From positions 1-6,097 of the forward strand of contig CAYXMJ010000180.1 of the NCBI GenBank assembly GCA_964465915.1: DNA of 6,097 nucleotides, in the 5' to 3' direction. The notes under the pieces are model-generated. The model saw only the letters and a program-made list of their open reading frames with translations. It had not been told where the DNA came from and made no database searches. Below are positions 1 to 5,180 of the stretch, in pieces; the first letter of the stretch is position 1, and every line of letters begins with the position of its first letter. This stretch comes from CAVPHV01 sp964465915 (GTDB taxonomy: Bacteria; Actinomycetota; Acidimicrobiia; Spongiisociales; UBA5794). Position numbers and translations under genes: made by a program.

Positions 1-53
1 CCGGTCTCGACTTCGCCGTCCGGCTGGTGGGTGGCGGCACGGTGGGGTCGACC
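1..53. other. Left flank, no supported gene
   Basis: This stretch lies beyond the stop codon of the lipoprotein gene. I see no convincing terminator hairpin followed by a T-tract. On the minus strand a GTG at 40-38 opens a frame reading MPPPTSRTAKSRP to the window edge, with a weak GAGGT about 10 nt upstream. This could be the start of a further co-directional gene, but 13 codons are too few to call it. Confidence 0.3.
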
Positions 54-701
54 TCAGTCGAAAACGATTGACTCGAGGACCGCTTCGCCCTCTGCGATCC
101 GCTGTTCGTTCAAGTCCCCCTGGGAGAGGAACGCGGCGTACATCGTTCCCCCCTCTGCTTCGATGAGGATGAGTCGGCTGACCGAGGTGGTGCCGTCGTC
201 GTGGACCACGGCCCTTTCAGCGATGTGGGCTGGGGCCCCGTCGATCACGGTGGCCTCAGCGACCGTGACCGAACTGGTACCTGGGGTAGGGAAGAAGAAC
301 TCGGCGAAGAGGTCGGCGTTGGCGTCGGCGATCTCGGCTGGGGTTCCCTCGTCGGCGAGGTCCAGGTCCTCTGAGGCGAAGCCGATGAAGAGGACGCCGC
401 CGGGTCCCTCTTCGGTGTCGATCAGGGCGGCGACACGCCCATAGGTGATGCCGTCCTGGCGCACGACCCAATCGCGTGGCACGGTGATCGAGATCCCGAG
501 GGCCTCGACGGCGAGGGAGTCGAGCGGAGCCGGCGTCGCCGCAATCGTGGTCGTCGGCGCCGCCGTGGTCGACGTGGTTGTCGTCGGCGCGATGGTGGTG
601 GTCGTCGTAGCGGTGCCGGTGCCGGAGCACGCCGCAGCGTTGAGCACAACGATGGCAAGGGCGGCCACCATCCAGGTCTTACGTATGAGCATGGCCGCCA
701 T
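54..701 (-). CDS. Putative secreted lipoprotein with Thr-rich stalk
   Basis: The predicted protein has 215 residues. The N-terminus has a basic patch (RK), a hydrophobic core (MVAALAIVVLNAA) and then AAAC, which is a plausible though non-canonical lipobox with Cys25 as the lipidated residue. Residues about 32-60 form a low-complexity Thr/Ala/Pro linker of a kind common in actinobacterial surface lipoproteins. Residues about 61-215 form one alpha/beta domain (ISITVPRDWVV near its start, alternating strands, ending ESIVFD). It vaguely recalls small PsbP/LpqN-like lipoprotein domains, but I cannot assign a family. I chose the ATG at 701 because AGGCGAG precedes it; the ATG at 692 also keeps the signal peptide. 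The frame stays open further upstream to 923, but that part is antisense-like coding inside the neighbouring gene. The start overlaps the end of the YibE/F gene, so translational coupling is likely. The protein probably sits on the outer face of the membrane. Its function is unknown. Confidence 0.8.
   Translation of the reverse strand: MAAMLIRKTWMVAALAIVVLNAAACSGTGTATTTTTIAPTTTTSTTAAPTTTIAATPAPLDSLAVEALGISITVPRDWVVRQDGITYGRVAALIDTEEGPGGVLFIGFASEDLDLADEGTPAEIADANADLFAEFFFPTPGTSSVTVAEATVIDGAPAHIAERAVVHDDGTTSVSRLILIEAEGGTMYAAFLSQGDLNEQRIAEGEAVLESIVFD
522..608 (-). repeat. Low-complexity Thr-rich linker coding tract
   Basis: These are the codons for residues about 32-60 of the lipoprotein, mostly ACN (Thr) with Ala and Pro interruptions. 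On the plus strand they appear as a GTNGTN-rich run. The tract encodes a flexible, probably extended stalk between the lipid anchor and the folded domain. Such tracts can vary in length between strains, and nothing suggests a separate DNA element. Confidence 0.75.
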
Positions 702-2142
702 GCTCGCCTGTTGCGGTGCGTGCCGCGAGCCAGGTGGTGATGGGCACCGCGGCAACCAGGCCGATGCTGCCGACCAGGGTTCTGACGATTTCGACGGCAA
801 CGATCTCGCTGTTGGCGATTGATCCGAGCGATTGCTGGGCCAGGACGAACAGGACGAGCAGCGGGAGGGAGGCGCCGGCGTAGGCGAGCAACAGGGTGTT
901 GACCGTCGAGGCGATGTGGTCACGCCCGATCTTCAGGCCGCGGGAGAAGAGTTTGCCCTGGCTCAGTGTGGGGCTAGCGGCCTTCAGTTCCCACACCGCC
1001 GACGCCTGGGTCACGGTGACATCGTCGATGGCACCGGCGGCGCCAAGGACGATGCCGGCCAGCAGCAACCCGCGCACGTCGATCGACCCGAAGAGGGTCA
1101 AGAACGAACTCTCCTCCGTAGCGACCCCGGTGAAGTTGGCCAATGCGACGACGGCGACAGAAAGCAGTGCGGTGAGGATCAGCGCGGACAGAGTGCCCAG
1201 CAGGGCGACCGTGGTCATTCGGGAGAAGCCGTGAGCCAGGTACAGCGCCAGGTAGGCAATCGCGGAGGCTCCAACCACTGCGACGAGCACCGGGCTGCGG
1301 CCATCGAGGATGGCCGGCAACACAAACAGCAAGAGCACCATCACGCTGGCGATCAGGCCGGCGAGGGCGGCGACGCCCCGCATCCGACCCAGTGCGACGA
1401 CGACGACCGCAAAGAGCAGGGCCAGGGCGATCAGCAGCGGGCGCCGTTGGAAGTCGGCGAACTGGTAGAGGATGCTCGGGTCGACCGGCGCCACGGCCAG
1501 GATCTCGAGTTCGTCGGCCTCATCCTGGAAGAACTCGATGACGGCCATGTCGCCCGGCAGCAGCGTCTCTGCGAAGTCGCCGGGGAACAACTCGTAGTCG
1601 ACGTACCGACCCGCCCCGCCGTCGTCGATCAAGAGTGTGAGTGTCCGGCACACCGCCTCAGGGTCGACCGCACAGGCCGCGTCGGTGACATCGACGACCG
1701 TGGCGCTGGGGGAGAGGTACGACAGGACGACGGTCTGCCCGACGGCAAAGTTGGGGATGGATCTACCCGTGGTGTACTCCTGGGTGAAGACGTACCCGAC
1801 ATCGGGACCGCTGATGAGTTCCATTTCGACCCGCACGCAGGTTTCGGCCTCTAGGCCAGGACAGGGGCCCTCCTCGGCTGTGATCACCGTTGCCTCGTGG
1901 AACTGACTCGGGACACCGAGGGCGACGAGTTGCTCGGCGTCTCGGCGCGACGCTCCCGTGGGGTGCAGCGCGATCATGCCGACGATGGTGAGGATGGCGC
2001 CGGCGATCGCGAGGTAGGTCAAGCCGTCGAGCTCGAGGCGAGGGCGCTTCTTCCGTTCGGGCTCGGGCTGCGGGGCGTAGGCCATCCAGTCACCCAGTTC
2101 GCCATCGTCGGTCTGGCCGATTTGATCGTCCGGCGTTTCCAT
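679..2142 (-). CDS. YibE/F family membrane protein
   Basis: The protein has 487 residues with an acidic, charged cytoplasmic N-terminus (to about residue 37). One membrane segment (about 38-59) is followed by a large extracytoplasmic domain (about 60-230) containing four Cys (94, 102, 157, 165), then about seven more membrane segments between 236 and 473. The C-terminal half carries the family hallmarks: GAAGAIDDVTVTQAS (about 367-381) and GRDHIASTVNTLLLAYAG (about 406-423). These assign it to the YibE/F-like family (Pfam YibE_F). The tail is His-rich (GEHGGHAHT). Family members are integral membrane proteins whose biochemical role is not firmly known; transport is a common guess. I chose the ATG at 2142 because an extended -10-like element lies 6 nt upstream. 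A GTG at 2181 would add 13 residues with no clear ribosome site. The gene heads a two-gene unit with the lipoprotein and is divergent from proC. Confidence 0.93.
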   Translation of the reverse strand: METPDDQIGQTDDGELGDWMAYAPQPEPERKKRPRLELDGLTYLAIAGAILTIVGMIALHPTGASRRDAEQLVALGVPSQFHEATVITAEEGPCPGLEAETCVRVEMELISGPDVGYVFTQEYTTGRSIPNFAVGQTVVLSYLSPSATVVDVTDAACAVDPEAVCRTLTLLIDDGGAGRYVDYELFPGDFAETLLPGDMAVIEFFQDEADELEILAVAPVDPSILYQFADFQRRPLLIALALLFAVVVVALGRMRGVAALAGLIASVMVLLLFVLPAILDGRSPVLVAVVGASAIAYLALYLAHGFSRMTTVALLGTLSALILTALLSVAVVALANFTGVATEESSFLTLFGSIDVRGLLLAGIVLGAAGAIDDVTVTQASAVWELKAASPTLSQGKLFSRGLKIGRDHIASTVNTLLLAYAGASLPLLVLFVLAQQSLGSIANSEIVAVEIVRTLVGSIGLVAAVPITTWLAARTATGEHGGHAHT

Positions 2143-2157
2143 GGGGCAATAGTGGCA
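2143..2157 (-). promoter_or_regulatory. Putative leaderless promoter of the YibE/F gene
   Basis: On the minus strand, TG-C-CACTAT (2157-2149) resembles an extended -10 box. It ends 6 nt before the ATG at 2142, which would place the transcription start at or next to the A of ATG. No Shine-Dalgarno sequence lies upstream of that ATG, consistent with a leaderless mRNA. No good -35 box is visible. This is inference from spacing and motif only. Confidence 0.45.
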
Positions 2158-2219
2158 CAGTCGGCGGCTGGTCTGGTGCACAACACCCGGGTAGGGCGTG
2201 GCGGGGGAGACGGTGCGCC

Positions 2220-2231
2220 TAACATCCCGGG
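2220..2231 (+). promoter_or_regulatory. Putative leaderless promoter of proC
   Basis: TAACAT (2220-2225) fits the actinobacterial TANNNT -10 pattern and is followed by exactly 6 nt (CCCGGG) and then the ATG at 2232. This spacing predicts a transcript starting at the start codon. No purine-rich ribosome site sits at the usual distance; GGGGGAGA at 2203-2210 is more than 20 nt away. The -35 region has no TTGACA-like match. The element lies in the 89-bp region shared with the divergent YibE/F gene. Confidence 0.5.
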
Positions 2232-3062
2232 ATGCGCCCGACTGTTGCCATTCTCGGAGCCGGATCGATGGGGACCATCCTCGCCGAGGGGTTGGTCCGC
2301 GCCGGCTGGGAGCCTGCCGACCTCGTGCTGGCGGTGCGGCGCAAGGATCGGGCGGTCGAGATCGAAAGGCTCACCGGGATCACCACGCTCCTCGACGCTT
2401 CGGCCGCGGCGACCGGCCGTGACGTCCTGGTGGTCGCGGTCAAGCCGAAGGACGTGGACGCGCTGCTCCGCCAGATCGCCGGCACCGTTACCGCCGACCA
2501 GTTGGTCATTTCTCTGGCTGCGGGTGTGCCGACTTCGGTCTTCGAAGTGGCGCTACCGGGCGTGCCGATCGTGCGGTCGATGCCGAATACACCGGCTGCG
2601 GTGGACGAAGCCATGACGGCGTATTGCGGTGGTACCCACACCGACGAGGCCACCTTGGAACGAGCCGCCGAGGTGCTTGGTGCGGTGGGCGACACGATCA
2701 ACCTGAGCGAGGATCTGCTCGACGCCGTCACCGCCGTCTCGGGAACGGGACCCGCCTACATCTTCTTGCTCGCCGAGTCGCTCACCGAGGCCGCCATCCG
2801 GGAGGGACTGCCCCACCATGCCGCGGAGCGCCTCGTCGACCAGACGCTGCGTGGTGCCGGAGTGTTGCTCCAAGGCTCGGAGAAGAGTGCCTTCCGGCTG
2901 CGGGCCGAGGTCACGTCGCCGGGCGGGACTACCGCGGCCGCCATGCACGTGCTCGAGAACGGCGGTTTCCGGGCGCTGGTCGAGGACGCGGTCCGAGCCG
3001 CCTCGCAGCGTTCCAACGAATTGGGGGCCATCGCCGCCGAAGCGGCCGGTGAGGAGGGCTGA
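2232..3062 (+). CDS. proC: Pyrroline-5-carboxylate reductase
   Basis: This cytoplasmic enzyme reduces 1-pyrroline-5-carboxylate to L-proline with NAD(P)H, the last step of proline synthesis. At 276 residues it has the usual length. The N-terminal Rossmann domain starts with GAGSMG (9-14) and contains VAVKP (68-72) and the conserved MPNTPA (117-122). The C-terminal dimerisation and active-site domain has AVSGTGPAY (168-176) and the P5C reductase signature around RAEVTSPGGTT (224-234). All the motifs I would expect are intact. The ATG at 2232 places the dinucleotide-binding loop at the normal distance from the N-terminus. The next gene, a proline dehydrogenase, starts 2 nt after the stop, so the two are almost certainly co-transcribed. 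Confidence 0.97.
   Translation: MRPTVAILGAGSMGTILAEGLVRAGWEPADLVLAVRRKDRAVEIERLTGITTLLDASAAATGRDVLVVAVKPKDVDALLRQIAGTVTADQLVISLAAGVPTSVFEVALPGVPIVRSMPNTPAAVDEAMTAYCGGTHTDEATLERAAEVLGAVGDTINLSEDLLDAVTAVSGTGPAYIFLLAESLTEAAIREGLPHHAAERLVDQTLRGAGVLLQGSEKSAFRLRAEVTSPGGTTAAAMHVLENGGFRALVEDAVRAASQRSNELGAIAAEAAGEEG
3051..3057 (+). promoter_or_regulatory. Ribosome binding site fixing the GTG start of proline dehydrogenase
   Basis: GAGGAGG lies inside the last codons of proC, 7 nt before the GTG at 3065. It supports this GTG over the overlapping out-of-frame GTG at 3063. It also implies that ribosomes finishing proC can restart on the next gene. Confidence 0.75.
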
Positions 3063-3064
3063 GT

Positions 3065-3982
3065 GTGACGTCGACACTGGGTCGCACCGTGTTGGCAATC
3101 ACCGAGCAGCCACCCGTCCGCAAGGTCTTCACCGATACCCGGCCCGGGCGCGCTCTGTCGACCCGCTTTGTCGCAGGTGAGTCCATCGATGACGCCGTGG
3201 CGGCAGCTCTGGCGTTGAATCAACTCGGCGCCCAGGTTTCGCTCGATCATCTCGGTGAGCACGTCACCGACACGGCCCAAGCCAAGAGTGCCCGTGACGA
3301 CTATTTGGCCTGTCTTGATCGGATCGGGGTCGAGGGGATCGACGGCAACATCTCAGTGAAGCTCACCCAACTCGGGCTCGGCACCGACGATGGTCTCGCT
3401 GCCGAGTCGCTTGAAGCTCTCGCAGCCAGTGCCAAACGAGTTGGCACCTCGGTGAGCGTCGACATGGAGGAGAGCGTTCACACTGAGGCGACCGTCGCGA
3501 TGTTTGAGCACGTCCAGGCGGCGCACGGCAACCTGGGCCTTGCAGTTCAGGCGTATCTGCGGCGGACACCACGCGACGTTGATCGGATCATCGCAGCCGG
3601 GGGTCACCTGCGATTGTGCAAGGGCGCCTACGCCGAGCCGCCCAACTTGGCCTACCAGAGCAAGGCGGAGGTCAACGCCGCCTTTGACCGGCTGACCCGC
3701 CTGATCATGGGCAACGGCCGGATCTACCCGGCCATCGCCACCCACGACGACGAACGAATCGCCGTCGTCACCGCGTTGGGACGGTCACGCACCAAAGGGT
3801 GGGAGTTCCAAATGCTCTACGGGGTTCGCACCAAGCTCCAGCAGGAGCTGCTGGCGGCCGGTCACAAGCTGCGGGTGTATGTGCCCTACGGCTCGGCCTG
3901 GTACCCGTACCTCACCCGCCGCCTCGCCGAACGCCCCGCCAACCTCTGGTTCTTCCTACGAGCCGCCGCCAGCCGCGGCTGA
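3065..3982 (+). CDS. Proline dehydrogenase (monofunctional PRODH)
   Basis: This FAD-dependent enzyme oxidises L-proline to 1-pyrroline-5-carboxylate and passes electrons to the quinone pool; it is usually peripheral to the membrane. At 305 residues it matches the short monofunctional bacterial type rather than bifunctional PutA. The beta/alpha-barrel motifs appear in order: ISVKLTQLG (96-104), DMEES (133-137), VQAYLRRT (161-168), RLCKGAYAEP (183-192), ATHD (225-228), FQMLYG (248-253), RVYVPYG (270-276), and a final helix with RRLAERP (285-291). The paired arginines of that helix bind the substrate carboxylate in known PRODHs. The start is GTG. The partner enzyme, P5C dehydrogenase, is not in the window. 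Instead the upstream neighbour is proC, which runs the reverse conversion. The gene ends just before the tandem hairpin elements. Confidence 0.95.
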   Translation: MTSTLGRTVLAITEQPPVRKVFTDTRPGRALSTRFVAGESIDDAVAAALALNQLGAQVSLDHLGEHVTDTAQAKSARDDYLACLDRIGVEGIDGNISVKLTQLGLGTDDGLAAESLEALAASAKRVGTSVSVDMEESVHTEATVAMFEHVQAAHGNLGLAVQAYLRRTPRDVDRIIAAGGHLRLCKGAYAEPPNLAYQSKAEVNAAFDRLTRLIMGNGRIYPAIATHDDERIAVVTALGRSRTKGWEFQMLYGVRTKLQQELLAAGHKLRVYVPYGSAWYPYLTRRLAERPANLWFFLRAAASRG

Positions 3983-3987
3983 AACCC

Positions 3988-4050
3988 CACCCTGTTCTTG
4001 CGTGGCTGGGGTACCAGAAACCGCGCCCTGGCCACGCAAGAACAGGGGGC
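3988..4050 (+). repeat. Palindromic intergenic repeat, copy 1
   Basis: This is the first of two head-to-tail copies with a 72-bp period. It holds a perfect 17-bp inverted repeat: CCCTGTTCTTGCGTGGC (3990-4006) and its exact complement at 4031-4047. In RNA the stem can extend inward through 4007-4012/4025-4030 with three G-U pairs, giving 23 pairs and a 12-nt loop (ACCAGAAACCGC). A KpnI-type GGTACC lies at the stem-loop border. The copy begins 5 nt after the proline dehydrogenase stop, so in RNA it could end or protect the proC operon transcript. No T-tract follows, so a classic intrinsic terminator is not certain. Confidence 0.85.
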
Positions 4051-4059
4051 GCGGAAAGC

Positions 4060-4122
4060 CACCTTGTTCTGGCGTGGCTGGGGTACCGGAAACCGCGCCG
4101 CAGCCACGCAAGAACGGGAGGT
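4060..4122 (+). repeat. Palindromic intergenic repeat, copy 2
   Basis: The second copy is identical to the first at roughly 54 of 63 positions in my hand alignment. Its arms are 4063-4080 and 4101-4118, with an uninterrupted inner stem GCGTGGCTG/CAGCCACGC, one G-A mismatch (4071/4110) and two G-U pairs further out. The 20-nt loop keeps the GGTACC and GAAACCGCGCC of copy 1. It lies in the same orientation as copy 1, unlike the inverted pairs typical of enterobacterial REP clusters. Confidence 0.85.
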
Positions 4123-4199
4123 AGGCGCAGAGATTGTGGCCCACAGCGGTGCAGACTCACGTACGGTTGAGACACGACAGGTCCTGGGAGGGATGCGCG
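4123..4199 (+). promoter_or_regulatory. Leader region of the YCII-domain gene
   Basis: The region contains a TANNNT match, TACGGT (4162-4167), placed to give a leader of about 25 nt. A strong Shine-Dalgarno GGGAGGG (4186-4192) precedes the ATG at 4200, with 8 nt after its GGAGG core. No clear -35 is visible. A short palindrome, TGTGG-C-CCACA (4135-4145), lies upstream and could be an operator, but there is only one copy. The ribosome site is well supported; the promoter is a guess. Confidence 0.4.
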
Positions 4200-4535
4200 A
4201 TGGCGAAGTACATGATGGTTTACAAGGGCGAAGCAACGGATATGGCCGACATGACGCCCGAGCAAGGCCAAGCGGTGATGGCTGCTTGGGGCGTGTGGAT
4301 GGAGGCCGTGGGACCGGCGCTCGTCGACGTTGGCACTCCGTTTGGTCCCGGGGCTTCGGTGGTCGACGACGGAAGTGCGGGGGCGGCGGCTTCGCTCACC
4401 GGCTATTCGATCGTTGCTGCCGATGATATGGCTGGGGCCCAGGCTCTCGCCGATGGTCACCCCTACCTCAGCGAGGGCAAGGGCAACTATGCCGTCGATA
4501 TCTACGAGCTGCTGCCGGTACCGATGGAGATGTGA
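4200..4535 (+). CDS. YCII-domain (YciI-like) protein
   Basis: This is a small cytoplasmic protein of 111 residues beginning MAKYMMVYKG, which is typical of the YCII-related (DGPF) family. It adopts a dimeric ferredoxin-like alpha/beta fold in known members. A helix with TPEQGQAVMAAWGVWMEAVG (19-38) follows the first strand. The strand LTGYSIVAADDM and helix AQALADGHPYL (80-90) carry the conserved His region of the family (His87), and the C-terminal strand AVDIYELLPV closes the domain. The biochemical role of most members is unknown; some act in degradation pathways or are fused to sigma factors. I chose the ATG at 4200 from its Shine-Dalgarno and family-like N-terminus. An in-frame GTG at 4134 would add a non-family extension. 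The gene is monocistronic and convergent with the GNAT gene. Confidence 0.9.
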   Translation: MAKYMMVYKGEATDMADMTPEQGQAVMAAWGVWMEAVGPALVDVGTPFGPGASVVDDGSAGAAASLTGYSIVAADDMAGAQALADGHPYLSEGKGNYAVDIYELLPVPMEM

Positions 4536-4550
4536 TCCGAGCGAGGATCA
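4533..4550. terminator. Palindrome spanning both convergent stop codons
   Basis: TGATCC (4533-4538), a 6-nt spacer GAGCGA, and GGATCA (4545-4550) form a perfect 6-bp inverted repeat. The left arm begins with the TGA of the YCII gene. The right arm ends with the complement of the TGA of the GNAT gene. It sits in the only space between the two genes (12 bp between stops) and is the only candidate for a bidirectional terminator here. The stem is short and no T-tract follows on either side, so strong termination is unlikely. Confidence 0.35.
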
Positions 4551-5069
4551 GTTTCGAAACGGAAGGCCGGCGATGGTGTCGCCCGGCCTCCATCGTTGGT
4601 CTGCGCCGGGACGAGTGTCGTACATCAGCTCGACAATGCCGACTACATCGAACCCCATGGCGTGATAGAACTCCATGGCTTCTCGGTTGCGGCCGACGAC
4701 GCCGACCGAGATCAAGTTGTGACCGGAGGCGACGCCGCCCGCGATGGCGGCTTCGATGAGGAGACGACCGATGCCGTGACCGCGGTGAGAGGCAGCGACG
4801 ACCACGGGTTCGATCTCGATGCCCTCATCGATGGGCTGGAGCCCGGTGATCCCGACGACCTCACCATCCACCTCAGCGACCCAGAGTTGGTCGGCGCCGA
4901 CCTTGGCGAGGTGCCCGTCGAACTTGGAGCCGGGGTCGTCACCCCCGATCTCGGGGGAGTCGTAGATGAGGCGATGCTGTTCGGTGAGCTCCACCCACAA
5001 TCCCCGACACGCCTCCAGGTCCCCATCCGCGTATCCACGAACTGTCACGTCGCCCTCAGCTTCCGCCAT
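4548..5069 (-). CDS. GNAT family N-acetyltransferase
   Basis: The 173-residue protein fits a single GNAT domain that transfers an acetyl group from acetyl-CoA to an unidentified amine substrate in the cytoplasm. After an N-terminal helix region (LEACRGLWVELTEQHR, 18-33), residues 62-77 form strands beginning LWVAEVDGEVVG. Motif A follows, with EIEPVVVAASHRGHGIG (85-101). The R-G-H-G-I-G loop (96-101) binds the CoA pyrophosphate. Motif B is NREAMEFYHAMGFDVV (128-143), where Tyr135 sits in the usual position of the general acid. The ATG at 5069 has AGGAGG 4 nt upstream. The frame stays open far upstream (to 5831), but that part is antisense to the next gene and is not real. The substrate cannot be predicted from context. 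Confidence 0.93.
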   Translation of the reverse strand: MAEAEGDVTVRGYADGDLEACRGLWVELTEQHRLIYDSPEIGGDDPGSKFDGHLAKVGADQLWVAEVDGEVVGITGLQPIDEGIEIEPVVVAASHRGHGIGRLLIEAAIAGGVASGHNLISVGVVGRNREAMEFYHAMGFDVVGIVELMYDTRPGADQRWRPGDTIAGLPFRN

Positions 5070-5073
5070 TGTT

Positions 5074-5079
5074 CCTCCT
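5074..5079 (-). promoter_or_regulatory. Ribosome binding site of the GNAT gene
   Basis: A perfect AGGAGG on the minus strand lies 4 nt before the ATG at 5069. It decides the start within a much longer open frame. It contrasts with the divergent gene at 5181, which has no ribosome site. Confidence 0.8.
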
Positions 5080-5167
5080 GAGCTCGTACTCAGTCTCGCG
5101 CCACAGGGGCAGGCTGAACAGGCGCGACGACCTCGGGTACCAGACCCCTGGCCCCTGAGCCTCCAGG

Positions 5168-5180
5168 TATCCTGTCGCCC
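5168..5180 (+). promoter_or_regulatory. Putative leaderless promoter of the TPM-like gene
   Basis: TATCCT (5168-5173) matches TANNNT and is followed by 7 nt and the ATG at 5181. No Shine-Dalgarno sequence lies just before that ATG, so the mRNA is probably leaderless. A -35 box is not obvious. The element lies in the 111-bp region between the divergent GNAT and TPM-like genes. Confidence 0.5.

Larger units (their letters stand above)
3983..4122 (+). terminator. Possible 3' end structure of the proC operon
   Basis: Immediately after the proline dehydrogenase stop, two successive strong hairpins form (stems of 17-23 and about 18 pairs). Position and strength suggest transcript termination or 3' end protection. 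The lack of a downstream T-tract means this would be a non-canonical terminator, as is common in actinobacteria. The same DNA could equally be a mobile-type palindromic repeat that merely settled here. Confidence 0.4.

Noticed and set aside
832..1854. Long plus-strand open frame (340 codons) opposite the YibE/F gene
   Set aside because: The product is low-complexity (Gln/Asp/Gly/Arg-rich) with no recognisable domain. It is antisense to a clearly conserved membrane protein, as expected for a high-GC shadow frame.
1897..2616. Plus-strand open frame crossing the divergent promoter into proC
   Set aside because: It is out of frame with proC, rich in Arg/Ser/Pro, and overlaps two well-supported genes.
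3988..4122. CRISPR-like array
   Set aside because: There are only two units. The near-identical part includes arms and loop together, there is no unique spacer of typical size, and no cas genes are present.
4135..4145. TGTGG-C-CCACA palindrome as an operator
   Set aside because: It is a single short palindrome with no second copy and no regulator nearby, so it cannot be told from chance.
3912..4460. Open frames running through the tandem hairpins on both strands
   Set aside because: Their products are translated palindromes (repeated Pro-Val-Leu-Ala-Trp-like strings) continuing antisense into neighbouring genes. The region behaves as non-coding repeat.
5078..5093. CTGAG/CTCAG inverted repeat over the GNAT ribosome site as an RNA switch
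   Set aside because: The stem is only five base pairs and no wider structure supports it.
5135..5144. GGGTACCAGA, identical to part of copy 1 of the hairpin element (4009-4018)
   Set aside because: A 10-base match without the flanking arms is most likely chance, though it could be a decayed fragment.
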